Position numbers and translations under genes: made by a program. A DNA stretch of 28,987 nt from NCBI GenBank assembly GCA_035294855.1, contig DATGKD010000147.1, positions 1 through 28,987 of the forward strand. The letters are read 5' to 3'. Source of the stretch: DATGKD01 sp035294855. Its GTDB lineage: Bacteria > Actinomycetota > Acidimicrobiia > Acidimicrobiales > UBA8190. The stretch's first letter is position 1. Each line of letters starts with the position of its first letter. Positions 1 to 8,934 of the stretch are shown here, piece after piece. The notes beneath the pieces are model-generated. The model was not told the DNA's origin. It saw only the letters and a list, made by a program, of their open reading frames with translations, and did no database searches.

Positions 1-2034
1 TTCTTCGCCCGAGGTCGCCACCACCCGCACGAGCTCGTCGCCGTCGCGCAGGGCGATGGCGATGAACCCCTCACGACGGGACTTGTCGTACTCCGAGAAC
101 GCCGTCTTCTTCACCTGCCCGGCCTTGGTGGCGAAGAGGAGGTAGCCACCCGAATCGAAGTCACGTGTGGCCACGATGGCCTGGATCGTCTCTCCGGGCG
201 CCAGCGGGAGCAGGTTCACCACAGCCGTCCCCCGCGCGGTCCGCTCCTTCATGGGCACCTCGTGCGCCCGCAGGCGGTAGACGCGCCCGCGGTTGGAGAA
301 GAGCAGCAGGAAGGAGTGGGTCGACGTGTGCACCACGTTCGCGATGAGGTCTTCCTCCTTCAGCCGGGCGCCCTGGACGCCGCGCCCGCCGCGCCCTTGG
401 GTTCGGAACGACGTCACCGCCACCGCCTTGATGTAGCCGGCGCGGGTCATGGTGACCACGATCTCCTCGTCGTTGATGAGGTCCTCGAGCATCGGCTCGC
501 CCGGGTCGTGGGTGATCTCGGTGCGGCGGTCGTCGGCGTACCGGGACCTGATCTCCCCGAGCTCGTCCGCGATGACGCCCCGGAGCCTGGCGGGGTCGCC
601 GAGGATGGCCTCCAGCTCGGCGATCGTCCGGCCGAGCTCCTCCATCTCCTCTTCGAGGTTGGTCCGACCCAATCGGGTCAGCCGGCCGAGGGTCATGTCG
701 AGGATGTGCTCGGCCTGCACCTCGGTGAACGAGAAGGGCTCAGCCGTCAACGCGGCGCGCGCCGCGGCTCGGTCCTCGGACGCGCGGATGGTCTGGATGA
801 CGGCGTCGAGCATGTCGATCGCCTTGAGGAGCCCCTCGACGATGTGGGCCCGGTCGCGCGCCTTGCGCAGACGGAAGTCCGAGCGCCGCGTGACCACTTC
901 GATCTGGTGGTCGACGTAATGCCCGAGCGCTTGGGCGAGGTTGAGGGTGCGGGGCACGCCATCGACGAGTGCCACCATGTTGACGGCGAAGTTGGTCTGC
1001 AGCGGCGTGTGCTTGTACAGGTTGTTCAGCACCACGTTGGCGTTCGCGTCACGCTTCAGCGTGATGACGAGGCGCGGCTTCTTGCCGGCGGAGTCGTTCT
1101 GGACGTCGGAGATGCCCTCGAGCACGCCGGCGTTGGCGAGCTCGCCGATCTTCTGCTCGATGACCTCGACCGACGTCTGGAACGGAATGTCCCCGACGAC
1201 GATGCGCTGGACGCCGCCCCGACCTTCTTCGACTTCGACGTCGGCGCGCATCTTGATCGAGCCCTTGCCGGTGCGATACGCGTCGAGGATCCCCTGCCGT
1301 CCCAGGATCTGCGCGCCCGTGGGGAAGTCGGGGCCCTTCACGAACTGCATCAGTTCGTCGGGGGTCGCCTCGGTGTGCTCGAGGAGATGGATGGTGGCGT
1401 CGACCACCTCGCCCAGGTTGTGGGGCGGGATGTTCGTCGCCATGCCGACGGCGATGCCCTGGGACCCGTTGACGAGCAGGTTCGGGAAGCGCGCCGGCAG
1501 GACGACGGGCTCCTCGCTCGAGCCGTCGTAGTTCGGCGTGAAGTCGATGGTCTCCTCGTCGATGCCGGCGAGGAGCTCCATGGCGAGCGACGCCAGGCGG
1601 CACTCGGTGTACCGCATGGCCGCGGGACCTTCCTCGGGGCCACGGCCCCCGAAGTTCCCCTGGCCGTCGATCAGCAGGTGCCGCAGGCTGAAGTCCTGGG
1701 CCATCCGGGCGAGCGCGTCGTAGATGGCGCTGTCACCGTGTGGGTGGAAATTCCCCATGACCTCGCCCACCGCCTTGGCGCACTTGGCCCGGGGTCGGTC
1801 GGGGCGGAGGCTCTGCTCGTACATCGAGTAGAGGATCCGGCGATGGACGGGCTTCAGTCCGTCGCGCACGTCCGGAAGAGCGCGCGAGACGATGACGGAC
1901 ATGGAGTACTCGAGGAACGAGCGCTCCATCTCCTCCTGGATTTCGATCGGCTCGATGACCGCCGGGATCACATCGGCGATGCCGGCGTCGGCGCCCCCAT
2001 CGCCTCGCCCGCCTCGCCCGCCGCGTTTTGGCAT
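1..2034 (-). CDS. gyrA: DNA gyrase subunit A (C-terminus cut by window edge)
   Basis: GyrA is the DNA breakage-reunion subunit of gyrase, which introduces negative supercoils with GyrB. The first 678 codons are present and the C-terminal DNA-wrapping domain runs off the left edge. The ATG at 2034 starts a Gly/Arg-rich leader of about 20 residues before the conserved core. The catalytic Tyr142 sits in AAMRYTE. The quinolone-determining helix reads HPHGDSAIYD, with Ser102 and Asp106 at the places of E. coli Ser83 and Asp87, so it has the sensitive-type residues there. A GyrA-box-like QGRGGRG lies around residue 560, where the wrapping domain begins. It lies 47 bp downstream of gyrB in the same direction, so the two are probably one transcript. 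Identification is secure. Confidence 0.97.
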   Translation of the reverse strand, partial: MPKRGGRGGRGDGGADAGIADVIPAVIEPIEIQEEMERSFLEYSMSVIVSRALPDVRDGLKPVHRRILYSMYEQSLRPDRPRAKCAKAVGEVMGNFHPHGDSAIYDALARMAQDFSLRHLLIDGQGNFGGRGPEEGPAAMRYTECRLASLAMELLAGIDEETIDFTPNYDGSSEEPVVLPARFPNLLVNGSQGIAVGMATNIPPHNLGEVVDATIHLLEHTEATPDELMQFVKGPDFPTGAQILGRQGILDAYRTGKGSIKMRADVEVEEGRGGVQRIVVGDIPFQTSVEVIEQKIGELANAGVLEGISDVQNDSAGKKPRLVITLKRDANANVVLNNLYKHTPLQTNFAVNMVALVDGVPRTLNLAQALGHYVDHQIEVVTRRSDFRLRKARDRAHIVEGLLKAIDMLDAVIQTIRASEDRAAARAALTAEPFSFTEVQAEHILDMTLGRLTRLGRTNLEEEMEELGRTIAELEAILGDPARLRGVIADELGEIRSRYADDRRTEITHDPGEPMLEDLINDEEIVVTMTRAGYIKAVAVTSFRTQGRGGRGVQGARLKEEDLIANVVHTSTHSFLLLFSNRGRVYRLRAHEVPMKERTARGTAVVNLLPLAPGETIQAIVATRDFDSGGYLLFATKAGQVKKTAFSEYDKSRREGFIAIALRDGDELVRVVATSGEE

Positions 2035-2081
2035 GTCCTACGTCCCTCGGTTCGCCGATGCCGTGCTCGACGTCCGCGTCC

Positions 2082-4031
2082 TCAGATGTCGAGGAAACGC
2101 ACGTCCTTGGCGTTTGTCTGGATGAAGTGCCGGCGCATCTCGACGTCGTCGCCCATGAGGACCGAACAGACCTCGTCGGCGAGCGCCGCCTGCTCCACGC
2201 CGATCTGCAGGAGCGACCGGCGCGCCGGGTCCATGGTGGTGTCGCGCAGCTCCTCGAAGTTCATCTCCCCGAGACCCTTCAAGCGCTGGAATTCCGCTTT
2301 GTGGTCGGGATGCTCGGCCAGGAAGGCGGCCTTGGCGACGTCGTCTTTCAGGTAGGACTTTTCCTTGCCCACGAGCGTGGAGTACAGCGGCGGCTGCGCC
2401 ACGTAGACGAAGCCTCCCTCCACCAGTGGCTTCATCTGTCGGAAGAAGAACGTGAGCAGCAGCGTGCGGATGTGCGATCCGTCGACGTCGGCGTCCGCCA
2501 GGATGATGACCTTGTGGTACCGGATCTTGGCGACGTCGAATTCGTCCGCCAGGCCCGCCCCGATCGCCGAGATCAGCGCCTGGATCTCCGCGTTCTTGAG
2601 CATCTTGTCGATGCGGGCACGTTCGACGTTCAGGATCTTGCCCCGGATGGGCAAGATGGCCTGCGTACGCGGGTTGCGGGCGTCCTTGGCCGACCCCCCC
2701 GCGGAGTTCCCCTCCACGATGAAGATCTCGCTCTCCCCGGGGTCGCGTGACGAGCAGTCGACCAGCTTGCCGGGGAGGCCTGCTCCTCCGAGTGCGGACT
2801 TGCGGCGCGTGAGGTCGCGAGCGGCCCGGGCGGCGACCCGAGCACGCGACGCGAGAGCCGACTTCTGCACGATCTGATTGGCCTCGCGGGGGTTCTCCTC
2901 CAGCCACTCGCCCAGCTTCTCGTTGGTGGCCCGCTCGACGAGCCGGCGGATCGACACGTTGCCGAGCTTGGCCTTCGTCTGTCCCTCGAACTGCGGGTCG
3001 CGCAGGCGCACGGAGATGATGGCGGTGAGACCCTCCCGGATGTCCTCGCCGAAGAAGTTCTCGTCCTTCTCCTTCAGTTGGCCCTTGGCACGCGCGTACT
3101 TGTTGACCGCGTTGGTGAGGGCCTTCTTGAAGCCCTCTTCGTGCATGCCCCCTTCAATGGTGGAGATGCCGTTGGCGAACGAGTGGATCGACTCGTGGTA
3201 GGCGGTGTTCCACTGCAGGGCGATCTCGACCTCCTGGCCCTCCTCGGCCTGCGAGAACGAGCACACCCGGCGGAACAACGCCTCCTTGGCGGCGTTGAGG
3301 TGCTTCACGTAGTCGACGATGCCGCCCGCGTAGCGGTACGGGACCTGCTGCTCGCGGCCGGCACGCTCGTCGGCGAACCGGATATCGAGTCCGCGGTTCA
3401 GAAACGCCATGACCTGCAGGCGCTCCATGACCGTCTGGGCACGGAACTCGACCTCGTCGAAAATGTCCGCGTCCGGCCAGAAGGTCACGGTGGTACCCGT
3501 GCGGCCCCGTGGTGCCGGTCCCGTCGCCTTCAGCTTCTTCGTGCGCTCCCCCCGGGAGAACTGGGCCACGTGGTGCTGGCCGTCCCGGTCGATCTCGAGC
3601 ACGAGCTTCGACGACAGCGCGTTGACCACGGATACGCCGACCCCGTGGAGCCCGCCGGACACCTTGTAGCCCGAACCTCCGAATTTGCCCCCGGCGTGCA
3701 GCGTGGTCAGGACCAATTCCGCTGCCGAGAGCTCGGGATACTGCTCGTGGGGCTTGACGGGGATGCCCCGGCCGTTGTCGACCACCCGGCAGCCGCCGTC
3801 GGCCAACAAGGTGACGTCGATCCGGGTCGCCGCGCCGGCCATCGCCTCGTCGACAGCGTTGTCGACCACCTCCCAGACGAGGTGGTGCAGGCCCGTCGGA
3901 CCTGTGGACCCGATGTACATCCCCGGCCGCTCGCGTACCGGCTCCAGGCCCTCGAGAACCGTGATGTCACTGGAGTCGTAGGAAACGGCCGTCCCTCTTT
4001 CTGCCGGTTCCGCTTCGACGTTCAGCGCCAC
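2082..4031 (-). CDS. gyrB: DNA gyrase subunit B
   Basis: GyrB is the ATPase subunit of gyrase; 649 aa is close to the usual actinobacterial length. The GHKL ATPase domain comes first (EVVDNAVDEA, DNGRGIPV, GLHGVGVSVVNAL), then the transducer, then the TOPRIM domain (EGNSAGGSA, PIRGKILNV, DADVDGSHIR) and a C-terminal end with GLGEMN. The GTG at 4031 is chosen because an AGGAAAGGG ribosome site lies just upstream; the conserved part begins about 20 residues in. Odd: the TOPRIM motif has Asn442 where nearly all gyrases have Asp (EGDSAGG; E. coli Asp426). Arg at the site of E. coli Lys447 is ordinary in Gram-positives. It precedes gyrA and is probably transcribed from the candidate promoter at 4126-4131. 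Confidence 0.97.
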   Translation of the reverse strand: MALNVEAEPAERGTAVSYDSSDITVLEGLEPVRERPGMYIGSTGPTGLHHLVWEVVDNAVDEAMAGAATRIDVTLLADGGCRVVDNGRGIPVKPHEQYPELSAAELVLTTLHAGGKFGGSGYKVSGGLHGVGVSVVNALSSKLVLEIDRDGQHHVAQFSRGERTKKLKATGPAPRGRTGTTVTFWPDADIFDEVEFRAQTVMERLQVMAFLNRGLDIRFADERAGREQQVPYRYAGGIVDYVKHLNAAKEALFRRVCSFSQAEEGQEVEIALQWNTAYHESIHSFANGISTIEGGMHEEGFKKALTNAVNKYARAKGQLKEKDENFFGEDIREGLTAIISVRLRDPQFEGQTKAKLGNVSIRRLVERATNEKLGEWLEENPREANQIVQKSALASRARVAARAARDLTRRKSALGGAGLPGKLVDCSSRDPGESEIFIVEGNSAGGSAKDARNPRTQAILPIRGKILNVERARIDKMLKNAEIQALISAIGAGLADEFDVAKIRYHKVIILADADVDGSHIRTLLLTFFFRQMKPLVEGGFVYVAQPPLYSTLVGKEKSYLKDDVAKAAFLAEHPDHKAEFQRLKGLGEMNFEELRDTTMDPARRSLLQIGVEQAALADEVCSVLMGDDVEMRRHFIQTNAKDVRFLDI

Positions 4032-4125
4032 GCGCGCGCCCTTTCCTGTTGCTCACTGACCGGGGGTATCCGCCAACGCGACACGGCCCTTCTCGGCTGT
4101 GGCCCTGCGGTACCGATGCGTTGTC

Positions 4126-4131
4126 ATTCTA
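4126..4131 (-). promoter_or_regulatory. candidate -10 element for gyrB-gyrA
   Basis: On the minus strand the bases read TGGTAGAAT, which is an extended -10 (TGN followed by TAGAAT). It would give a leader of roughly 85-90 nt before the gyrB start at 4031. No good -35 sits at 16-18 bp; a TTGGCC lies 20 bp upstream. This is the only strong -10 match seen in the 248-bp gap between the DUF721 gene and gyrB. Confidence 0.4.
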
Positions 4132-4279
4132 CCAGTAGGGGGTGACGCGACCGGCCAATCCGACCCCGCGTGACCAGGGGATTCAGCCCCAAAACACGGG
4201 CTCGGAGCGTGCCCGGAATCGACGCCGTTCCGACGTGCCCGAAGCGACCGGAACGACCGGCGCGCGAGGCCGAAAGCCG

Positions 4280-4663
4280 CTAGCGCCGGACGCGCACCTC
4301 GAGTTTCTGAGGGGCTTGCGCGGCACCACACGCCGACGCCACTCGGGCGAGCACGTCGGTGGCAAGGTGGCGCATCTGTGTCGCCCAGGCGGGATGATCG
4401 GCACTCACGAGGAGCGTGTCGCCGTCGATCCGCACAGGGCGGACGTGTGCCGCCACGGTCGCGCCGACGAGGGATTCCCACTCGGAGAACACGCTCCGCA
4501 CGACATCTGCCCGGCCCGCCCCGAGCTCGGACGCCACGGTCCCGAGGGCGTCCTTCAGCCGCACCGGTCCGTCGGTGGAGCGGCCGCGGACGTCGCGCCG
4601 TGCACGAGCGGGTCGGCCGCGTTCCTCCGCCCGAGGCTCCGGGCGGCGGGGTCCGCCACTCAC
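4280..4663 (-). CDS. DUF721 (DciA-like) protein
   Basis: This is a 127-aa protein of the DUF721 family. Some members (DciA) help load the replicative helicase DnaB in bacteria that lack DnaC-type loaders. An Arg-rich N-terminal stretch of about 35 residues precedes the domain, which carries the typical pattern: LKDALGTVASELG, then WESLVGATVAAHVRPVRIDG, then LLVSADHPAWATQMRHL. The GTG start at 4663 overlaps the recF stop in a GTGA, so the two are translationally coupled. The position between recF and gyrB is standard in Actinobacteria. The family call is solid; the helicase-loading role is inferred from the family. Confidence 0.88.
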   Translation of the reverse strand: MSGGPRRPEPRAEERGRPARARRDVRGRSTDGPVRLKDALGTVASELGAGRADVVRSVFSEWESLVGATVAAHVRPVRIDGDTLLVSADHPAWATQMRHLATDVLARVASACGAAQAPQKLEVRVRR

Positions 4664-5748
4664 GCCGCGTCCGTCCCTACGAGGGCCCCGCCGACAACCT
4701 CCAGCGTGCGGGCGGGTCGCACCCCATCGGGAGGTGCTGTGGCCGTGGTCAGCAGGACTTGCCCCGCCGGCAGCAGTCCGAGCAGGGCCTCACTGCGCCG
4801 CGCGTCGAGTTCGGAGAACACGTCGTCCAATAACAACAACGGTGACTCGGAGGACGACCGCCGGCGCAGTTCGTGGCTGGCGAGGCGGAGCGCCAGCGCC
4901 ACGCACCGCTGTTCGCCCTGCGATGCGAGTGTCCGCACGGGCCGGCCGGAGAGCGCGACGACCAGTTCGTCACGGTGGGGACCGACCGACGTCACCTGCC
5001 GGCGCACGTCCACGTCGCGATGGGAACGCAAGCTCTCGCCGAGTGCCCCGTCCCATGACCGCTCGTAGGCCAGCGTGACGCGTTCGGGTGTGCGCGCCAG
5101 CGTCGAGTACGCGTCGGCGACCATCTCCTGCAATTGACCGACGAGCTCCGCGCGTGCATCGGCGAGGTCTGTGCCGGCGCGGGCGAGCCGTTCGTCCCAC
5201 ACGTCCAGGCTGGAAGCCGCCGCGTCGTCGAGACGGCCGTTCAGCTGTCGGAGCAACGCTGTGCGCTGTCGCACCGCGCGCTCGACGTCTGTCGTCAGGG
5301 CATCCATCCGGGGGTGGCCATCGGCAAGGACGTCGTCCAGATATTCGCGGCGGGTGGCGGGACCGCCCTGGACGAGCTGTAGGTCGTCCGGTGAGAAAAC
5401 CGTAACTTGCAAGACCGCGGCCAGCTCCGCTCGGCGGCCGACGAGCCGTCGGTTGACCCAAGACCGGGCGCCGCGCTGGCGAGGCAGCTCCGCTTCGATC
5501 GTCACGTCACGCCCCTCGCTCAGCAGTCGGGCCCGGACGATGGCCCGCTCCTCCCCGACACGGACGAGGGCGTCGCGCGGCGCTCCCCGCATCGATCGTT
5601 GGGTGGCCAACCACGCGAGCGCTTCGAGGACTGACGTCTTGCCGGCGCCGTTCGGCCCGCGCAGTACCGTCACGCCTTCCGGCTCGAGTTGCACGTGGAC
5701 GTCGGTAAAGCACCGGAAGTCGACGACCCACAGGTCGGTGACAGCCAC
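4660..5748 (-). CDS. recF: DNA replication and repair protein RecF
   Basis: RecF is an SMC-like ATPase that helps load RecA at gaps, acting with RecO and RecR; 362 aa is a normal length. Walker A is GPNGAGKTS with Lys37. The ABC-type signature is LASQGEQRCVALALRLA, and Walker B is LLLLDDVFSELD followed by the D-loop Asp. The middle Arg-rich segment (RREYLDDVLADGHP) is typical of the family. The GTG at 5748 begins 21 bp after the dnaN stop, matching an operon dnaN-recF-DUF721 read away from the origin. Identification is secure. Confidence 0.96.
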   Translation of the reverse strand: MAVTDLWVVDFRCFTDVHVQLEPEGVTVLRGPNGAGKTSVLEALAWLATQRSMRGAPRDALVRVGEERAIVRARLLSEGRDVTIEAELPRQRGARSWVNRRLVGRRAELAAVLQVTVFSPDDLQLVQGGPATRREYLDDVLADGHPRMDALTTDVERAVRQRTALLRQLNGRLDDAAASSLDVWDERLARAGTDLADARAELVGQLQEMVADAYSTLARTPERVTLAYERSWDGALGESLRSHRDVDVRRQVTSVGPHRDELVVALSGRPVRTLASQGEQRCVALALRLASHELRRRSSSESPLLLLDDVFSELDARRSEALLGLLPAGQVLLTTATAPPDGVRPARTLEVVGGALVGTDAA

Positions 5749-5769
5749 GTGTCGAACGTGCGCGGCGGG

Positions 5770-6891
5770 CTACGCCACCCGGACCGGCATCAAGAGATAG
5801 CGGTAGTCGTCGTGGCCCGGGCCCCGCACGGTGGCGGGCTTGGTGGCATCGACGGTCTCGATGACCACTTCGTCGCCCATCACGGCCTCGACGCCGTCGA
5901 TGAGGTACGTGGGGTTGAACGCCACGGTCAGCTCCTCCCCCTCGTATGTCGCATCGACATCCTCGCTCGCGTGGCCGACCTCCTGCGAGACCACGGTCAG
6001 CTCGACCGATCCTTCGCGCATGAGCAGACGCACGGGGGTGGTGTTGTCCCGGACCAGCAGACGCACACGACGGAGGGCATCCAAGAGCGCGTCGCGCCCC
6101 ACCTGGAGCTGGTTGGGGTACCCCGGGGGGATGAGCTGTCGGTAGTCGGGGAACCGTCCGTCGAGAAGCCGGGTGGTGAGCCGGACGCCGCCGACCGTGA
6201 ACGTCGCGTCCAGGTCGCTCACCGAGAACCCCACGACCGCCTCGCCGTCGTCCTTCGGGCCCGTGCCGGGCAAGAGACGCTGCAGTTCGGTCAGAGCCCG
6301 GGCCGGAACCAGGATCTGGTCGGCACCCCCCGTCAACGGGCCCGTGCCGGGAACGTCCCGCAGCGCCAACCGGTACGAGTCGGTGGCCACCAACCGGGTC
6401 GCCTCGCCCTCCGCCGTCACCAGCACACCGGTCAGGAGAGGTCGCGCGTCGTCGTTGGACGCCGCCCTCACCACCTGTCGCAACGCCTCGGCCAAGAGCG
6501 TCGCCGGCATCGTCACCTCGTCGGGGCGCGGGTCGGCCAGCACGGGGAAGTCCTCGACGGGGTACGTGCGCACGACAAACCGTGACCGCGCCGCGGAGAT
6601 CTCCACCTCGTCGTCCCCCCCTTCGAACGTCACCGCCCCTGCTTCGAGCGACCGCACGATGTCCGCCGCCAGCCGGGCAGGCGCCACGAACGCCCCGTCG
6701 TCGAGGCCGATCGCCTCGGCCTCCACCCGGACCGTGAGATCCAGATCCGTCCCCACCACGGTCAGACGGTTGCCGGCAACGTCGACACGGACGCCGTTGA
6801 GCGCCGGTGTGGCCGAGCCCCGTGTCGTGACGGCCCGACTTGTCGTGGCCAGCGCGTCGACCAAGGTGTCTCGCTCACAACGGAACTTCAC
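5770..6891 (-). CDS. dnaN: DNA polymerase III beta subunit (sliding clamp)
   Basis: DnaN is the ring-shaped processivity clamp of the replicative polymerase; 373 aa is normal. The family pattern is clear: MKFRCERDTLVDAL at the start, TVVGTDLDLTV in domain 1, LLTGVLVTAEG and LVATDSYRLAL at the domain 2 boundary, DGRFPDYRQLIP in the linker, and a C-terminal LLMPVRV, which forms part of the peptide-binding pocket. The GTG at 6891 is preceded by an AGGGAAAGGA ribosome site. It lies directly beyond the AT-rich end of oriC and is read away from it. Confidence 0.97.
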   Translation of the reverse strand: MKFRCERDTLVDALATTSRAVTTRGSATPALNGVRVDVAGNRLTVVGTDLDLTVRVEAEAIGLDDGAFVAPARLAADIVRSLEAGAVTFEGGDDEVEISAARSRFVVRTYPVEDFPVLADPRPDEVTMPATLLAEALRQVVRAASNDDARPLLTGVLVTAEGEATRLVATDSYRLALRDVPGTGPLTGGADQILVPARALTELQRLLPGTGPKDDGEAVVGFSVSDLDATFTVGGVRLTTRLLDGRFPDYRQLIPPGYPNQLQVGRDALLDALRRVRLLVRDNTTPVRLLMREGSVELTVVSQEVGHASEDVDATYEGEELTVAFNPTYLIDGVEAVMGDEVVIETVDATKPATVRGPGHDDYRYLLMPVRVA

Positions 6892-7121
6892 GGCGGTCCT
6901 TTCCCTCAGTCACTTCTCTAATAATTGGAATTCTGACAGTGACGGTAATAGAGCCTGTGGATTGTGGATGACGGGGCGTCGTCCGTGGTCAGCCGGTAGA
7001 TCGTCGTCCACGGGGCCGAAGGGGTCTTCCACCGCGCCGGACACCGGGGTGCCGCGACGAGATGAGCTATCCACCGGCGGCGAACCGGCATCCACAGTGG
7101 GTCGCCGCGATCCCCACAGGG
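6892..7121. other. oriC: putative replication origin (oriC), dnaA-dnaN intergenic region
   Basis: This 230-bp gap holds several DnaA-box-like 9-mers compared with TTATCCACA/TTGTCCACA. They are TGTGGATTG at 6956-6964 (7/9), overlapping TGTGGATGA at 6963-6971 (8/9 to the reverse complement), TCGTCCACG at 7004-7012 (7/9), CTATCCACC at 7067-7075 (7/9) and GCATCCACA at 7088-7096 (7/9). An AT-rich stretch unusual for this GC-rich window lies at about 6915-6952 (contains CTAATAATTGGAATTC) and is the likely unwinding element. Position between dnaA and dnaN and the switch of gene direction beyond dnaA agree. Box matches are imperfect and activity is inferred. Confidence 0.8.
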
Positions 7122-8498
7122 TTACGCACCGCTCTTGATGCGGACGATGAGATCGTTGACCTGATTGAAGATGGCTCGTCGTTCGCTCATGAGCGCAGCG
7201 ATCTTCTCCACGGCGTGCATGACCGTGGTGTGGTCCCGGTTCCCGAACTCGCGGGCGATGGCCGGGTAGGAGAAGTCGGTGAGCTCCCGGAACACGTACA
7301 TGCTGATCTGACGGGCGATGACCAGGGGCCGCCGCCGGCTCGGGCCGCACAGCTCCTCCACCGAGAACCCGAAGGTCGCCGCCGTGGCGTTGAGGATCAT
7401 GGCGGGCGTGATGGTGCGGGGTTGGCCCGCCTTCACGATGTCGGAAAGAACCAGCTCAGCGAGGTCGCGCGTGATGGGCTGGTGGTTCAGGCTGCCGTAG
7501 GCCCGGACACGGATGAGGGCACCTTCCAGTTCGCGGATGTTGTCGGTGACGTTGGTGGCGATGAACTCGAGGACGTCGTCGGGGATCTCCTCACCCTCGG
7601 CTTTCTTGCGGAGGATGGCGAGGCGGGTTTCGAGCTCGGGGGGCTGGACGTCAGTGATCAACCCGGACAGGAACCGGCTCCGGAGCCGATCTTCGAGGGT
7701 GGCGATGGCCTTCGGGGCGCGATCGGAGGTGAGGACGATCTGGCGCGGCCCGGAGTACAGGTGGTTGAACGTATGGAAGAACTCCTCCTGCAAGGCGTCC
7801 TTGCCCTCGATGAACTGGATGTCGTCGATCAGGAGCACGTCGCATTCTCGGTACCGCCGTTTGAACGACATCGTGGTGTTGGTGCGGATGGCGTCGACAA
7901 ACTCGTTGAGGAAGGTCTCGGTGGAGACGTACAGGACGTGGCGGTTGGCGAAGTTCTCCTTCACGTAGTTGCCGATGGCGTGCAGGAGATGCGTCTTGCC
8001 CAGACCGGCGCCGCCGTGGATGAAGAGGGGGTTGTACGAGCGAGCGGGCATCTCCGCAACCGACAGGGCCGCCGCGTGTGCGAACCGATTGGACGACCCG
8101 ATGACGAACGCGTCGAACGTGTACCGGGCGTCGAGCCCGTGGCGCTCGGCGTCGTCCGATCGCCGCAGACCGGTCGGGCGCGCCGCGGAGGTGACCGGAG
8201 CGACGTCGTCACCACCGGTGGCCGAGCTTTGCGTCGTGTGGTCGAAGGTGACCGGAGCGACGTGAAGTTCGACTTTGACCGGGCAAGCGGCCACGTCGGT
8301 GGCCGCCGAGGAGATGAGGTCGAGGAACCGGTGTTCGACCCGTTCGTGCACGAGGCTGTTGGGGGCGGTCAGGCCGAGCACCTGGCCGTCGAAGCCGTGA
8401 GGGGTGAGTCCTTGTAGCCAGGTGCGCCACGTGGCGTCGGAAACCTGCTCGCGGAGGGCGTCCCGACAGCGATTCCACAAGTCGTTTATCTCGATCAC
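7122..8498 (-). CDS. dnaA: chromosomal replication initiator DnaA
   Basis: DnaA binds the 9-mer boxes at oriC and melts the duplex. From the GTG at 8498 it is 458 aa. Domain I starts IEINDLWNRCRDAL, a low-complexity linker covers about residues 85-130, the AAA+ domain has Walker A GGAGLGKTH (Lys168) and Walker B VLLIDDIQFI, and domain IV ends with the DnaA signature FGNRDHTTVMHAVEKI. I prefer 8498 to the upstream ATG at 8546: homologues begin near (M/V)IEIN, a GGGAGGG ribosome site lies 11 nt upstream, and the longer form would be translated through the DnaA-box cluster at 8527-8558. It ends next to oriC. Confidence 0.97.
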   Translation of the reverse strand: MIEINDLWNRCRDALREQVSDATWRTWLQGLTPHGFDGQVLGLTAPNSLVHERVEHRFLDLISSAATDVAACPVKVELHVAPVTFDHTTQSSATGGDDVAPVTSAARPTGLRRSDDAERHGLDARYTFDAFVIGSSNRFAHAAALSVAEMPARSYNPLFIHGGAGLGKTHLLHAIGNYVKENFANRHVLYVSTETFLNEFVDAIRTNTTMSFKRRYRECDVLLIDDIQFIEGKDALQEEFFHTFNHLYSGPRQIVLTSDRAPKAIATLEDRLRSRFLSGLITDVQPPELETRLAILRKKAEGEEIPDDVLEFIATNVTDNIRELEGALIRVRAYGSLNHQPITRDLAELVLSDIVKAGQPRTITPAMILNATAATFGFSVEELCGPSRRRPLVIARQISMYVFRELTDFSYPAIAREFGNRDHTTVMHAVEKIAALMSERRAIFNQVNDLIVRIKSGA

Positions 8499-8934
8499 CA
8501 GGATCTTCGCCCTCCCGTCACCCGATCTGTCCACAAGGAAATCCACAGATGTGGATTGCCCCGGGAGTCCTTGCCGACCGCCCGTTACGGCCGGACTGCT
8601 GTCGGGCCCGGGGAAGGGGGACCCTGTTCACCGAATGCGATCCGTCTCGGCGTTTCGCTCTCGCACCGCCGGTCTCGCACGGTACACCGGTCGATTGTGG
8701 GCTGCTAGTGGGTCGTCGTACCTGGTCAGCGAGAAAATGGTCCGTGTGGCCAGGAAGAACGCGCCGCACCAGGGCGCCGTGTGACGAACGGGAAAACACC
8801 GCACCTGCCTGGTCGCTTTCAAGGTGCGCGCCTAGCATGTTCGGCTAGGCACTCGGGACGGTCACGCCAGTGGGACGTGCGGATACCGGTCGAGAGACGC
8901 CCCCAGCCGCCGGCTCGAGCGAGGACGAGAGGAC
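8499..8934. promoter_or_regulatory. divergent dnaA-rpmH intergenic region
   Basis: This 436-bp gap separates dnaA (minus) from rpmH (plus) and must hold promoters for both. The dnaA side carries a DnaA-box cluster, listed separately. On the plus strand a TAGCAT at 8833-8838 could be an rpmH -10, but no convincing -35 is visible. No open reading frame in this stretch looks like a protein. No tRNA or other structured RNA was recognised. Confidence 0.6.
8527..8558. promoter_or_regulatory. DnaA-box cluster upstream of dnaA
   Basis: Three box-like 9-mers lie within 32 bp: CTGTCCACA at 8527-8535 (8/9 to TTGTCCACA), AAATCCACA at 8539-8547 (7/9 to TTATCCACA) and TGTGGATTG at 8550-8558 (7/9 to the reverse complement). 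They sit 29-60 bp upstream of the dnaA start, where bound DnaA could repress its own transcription or extend the origin. The match is seen; the role is inferred. Confidence 0.65.

Noticed and set aside
262..2355. 697-aa open frame on the plus strand over gyrA
   Set aside because: It is antisense to gyrA and the end of gyrB. The translation is Val/Asp/Arg/His-rich without family motifs, as expected of a GC-rich shadow frame.
3078..4145. 355-aa plus-strand frame over gyrB
   Set aside because: Shadow of gyrB on the opposite strand; no recognisable motifs.
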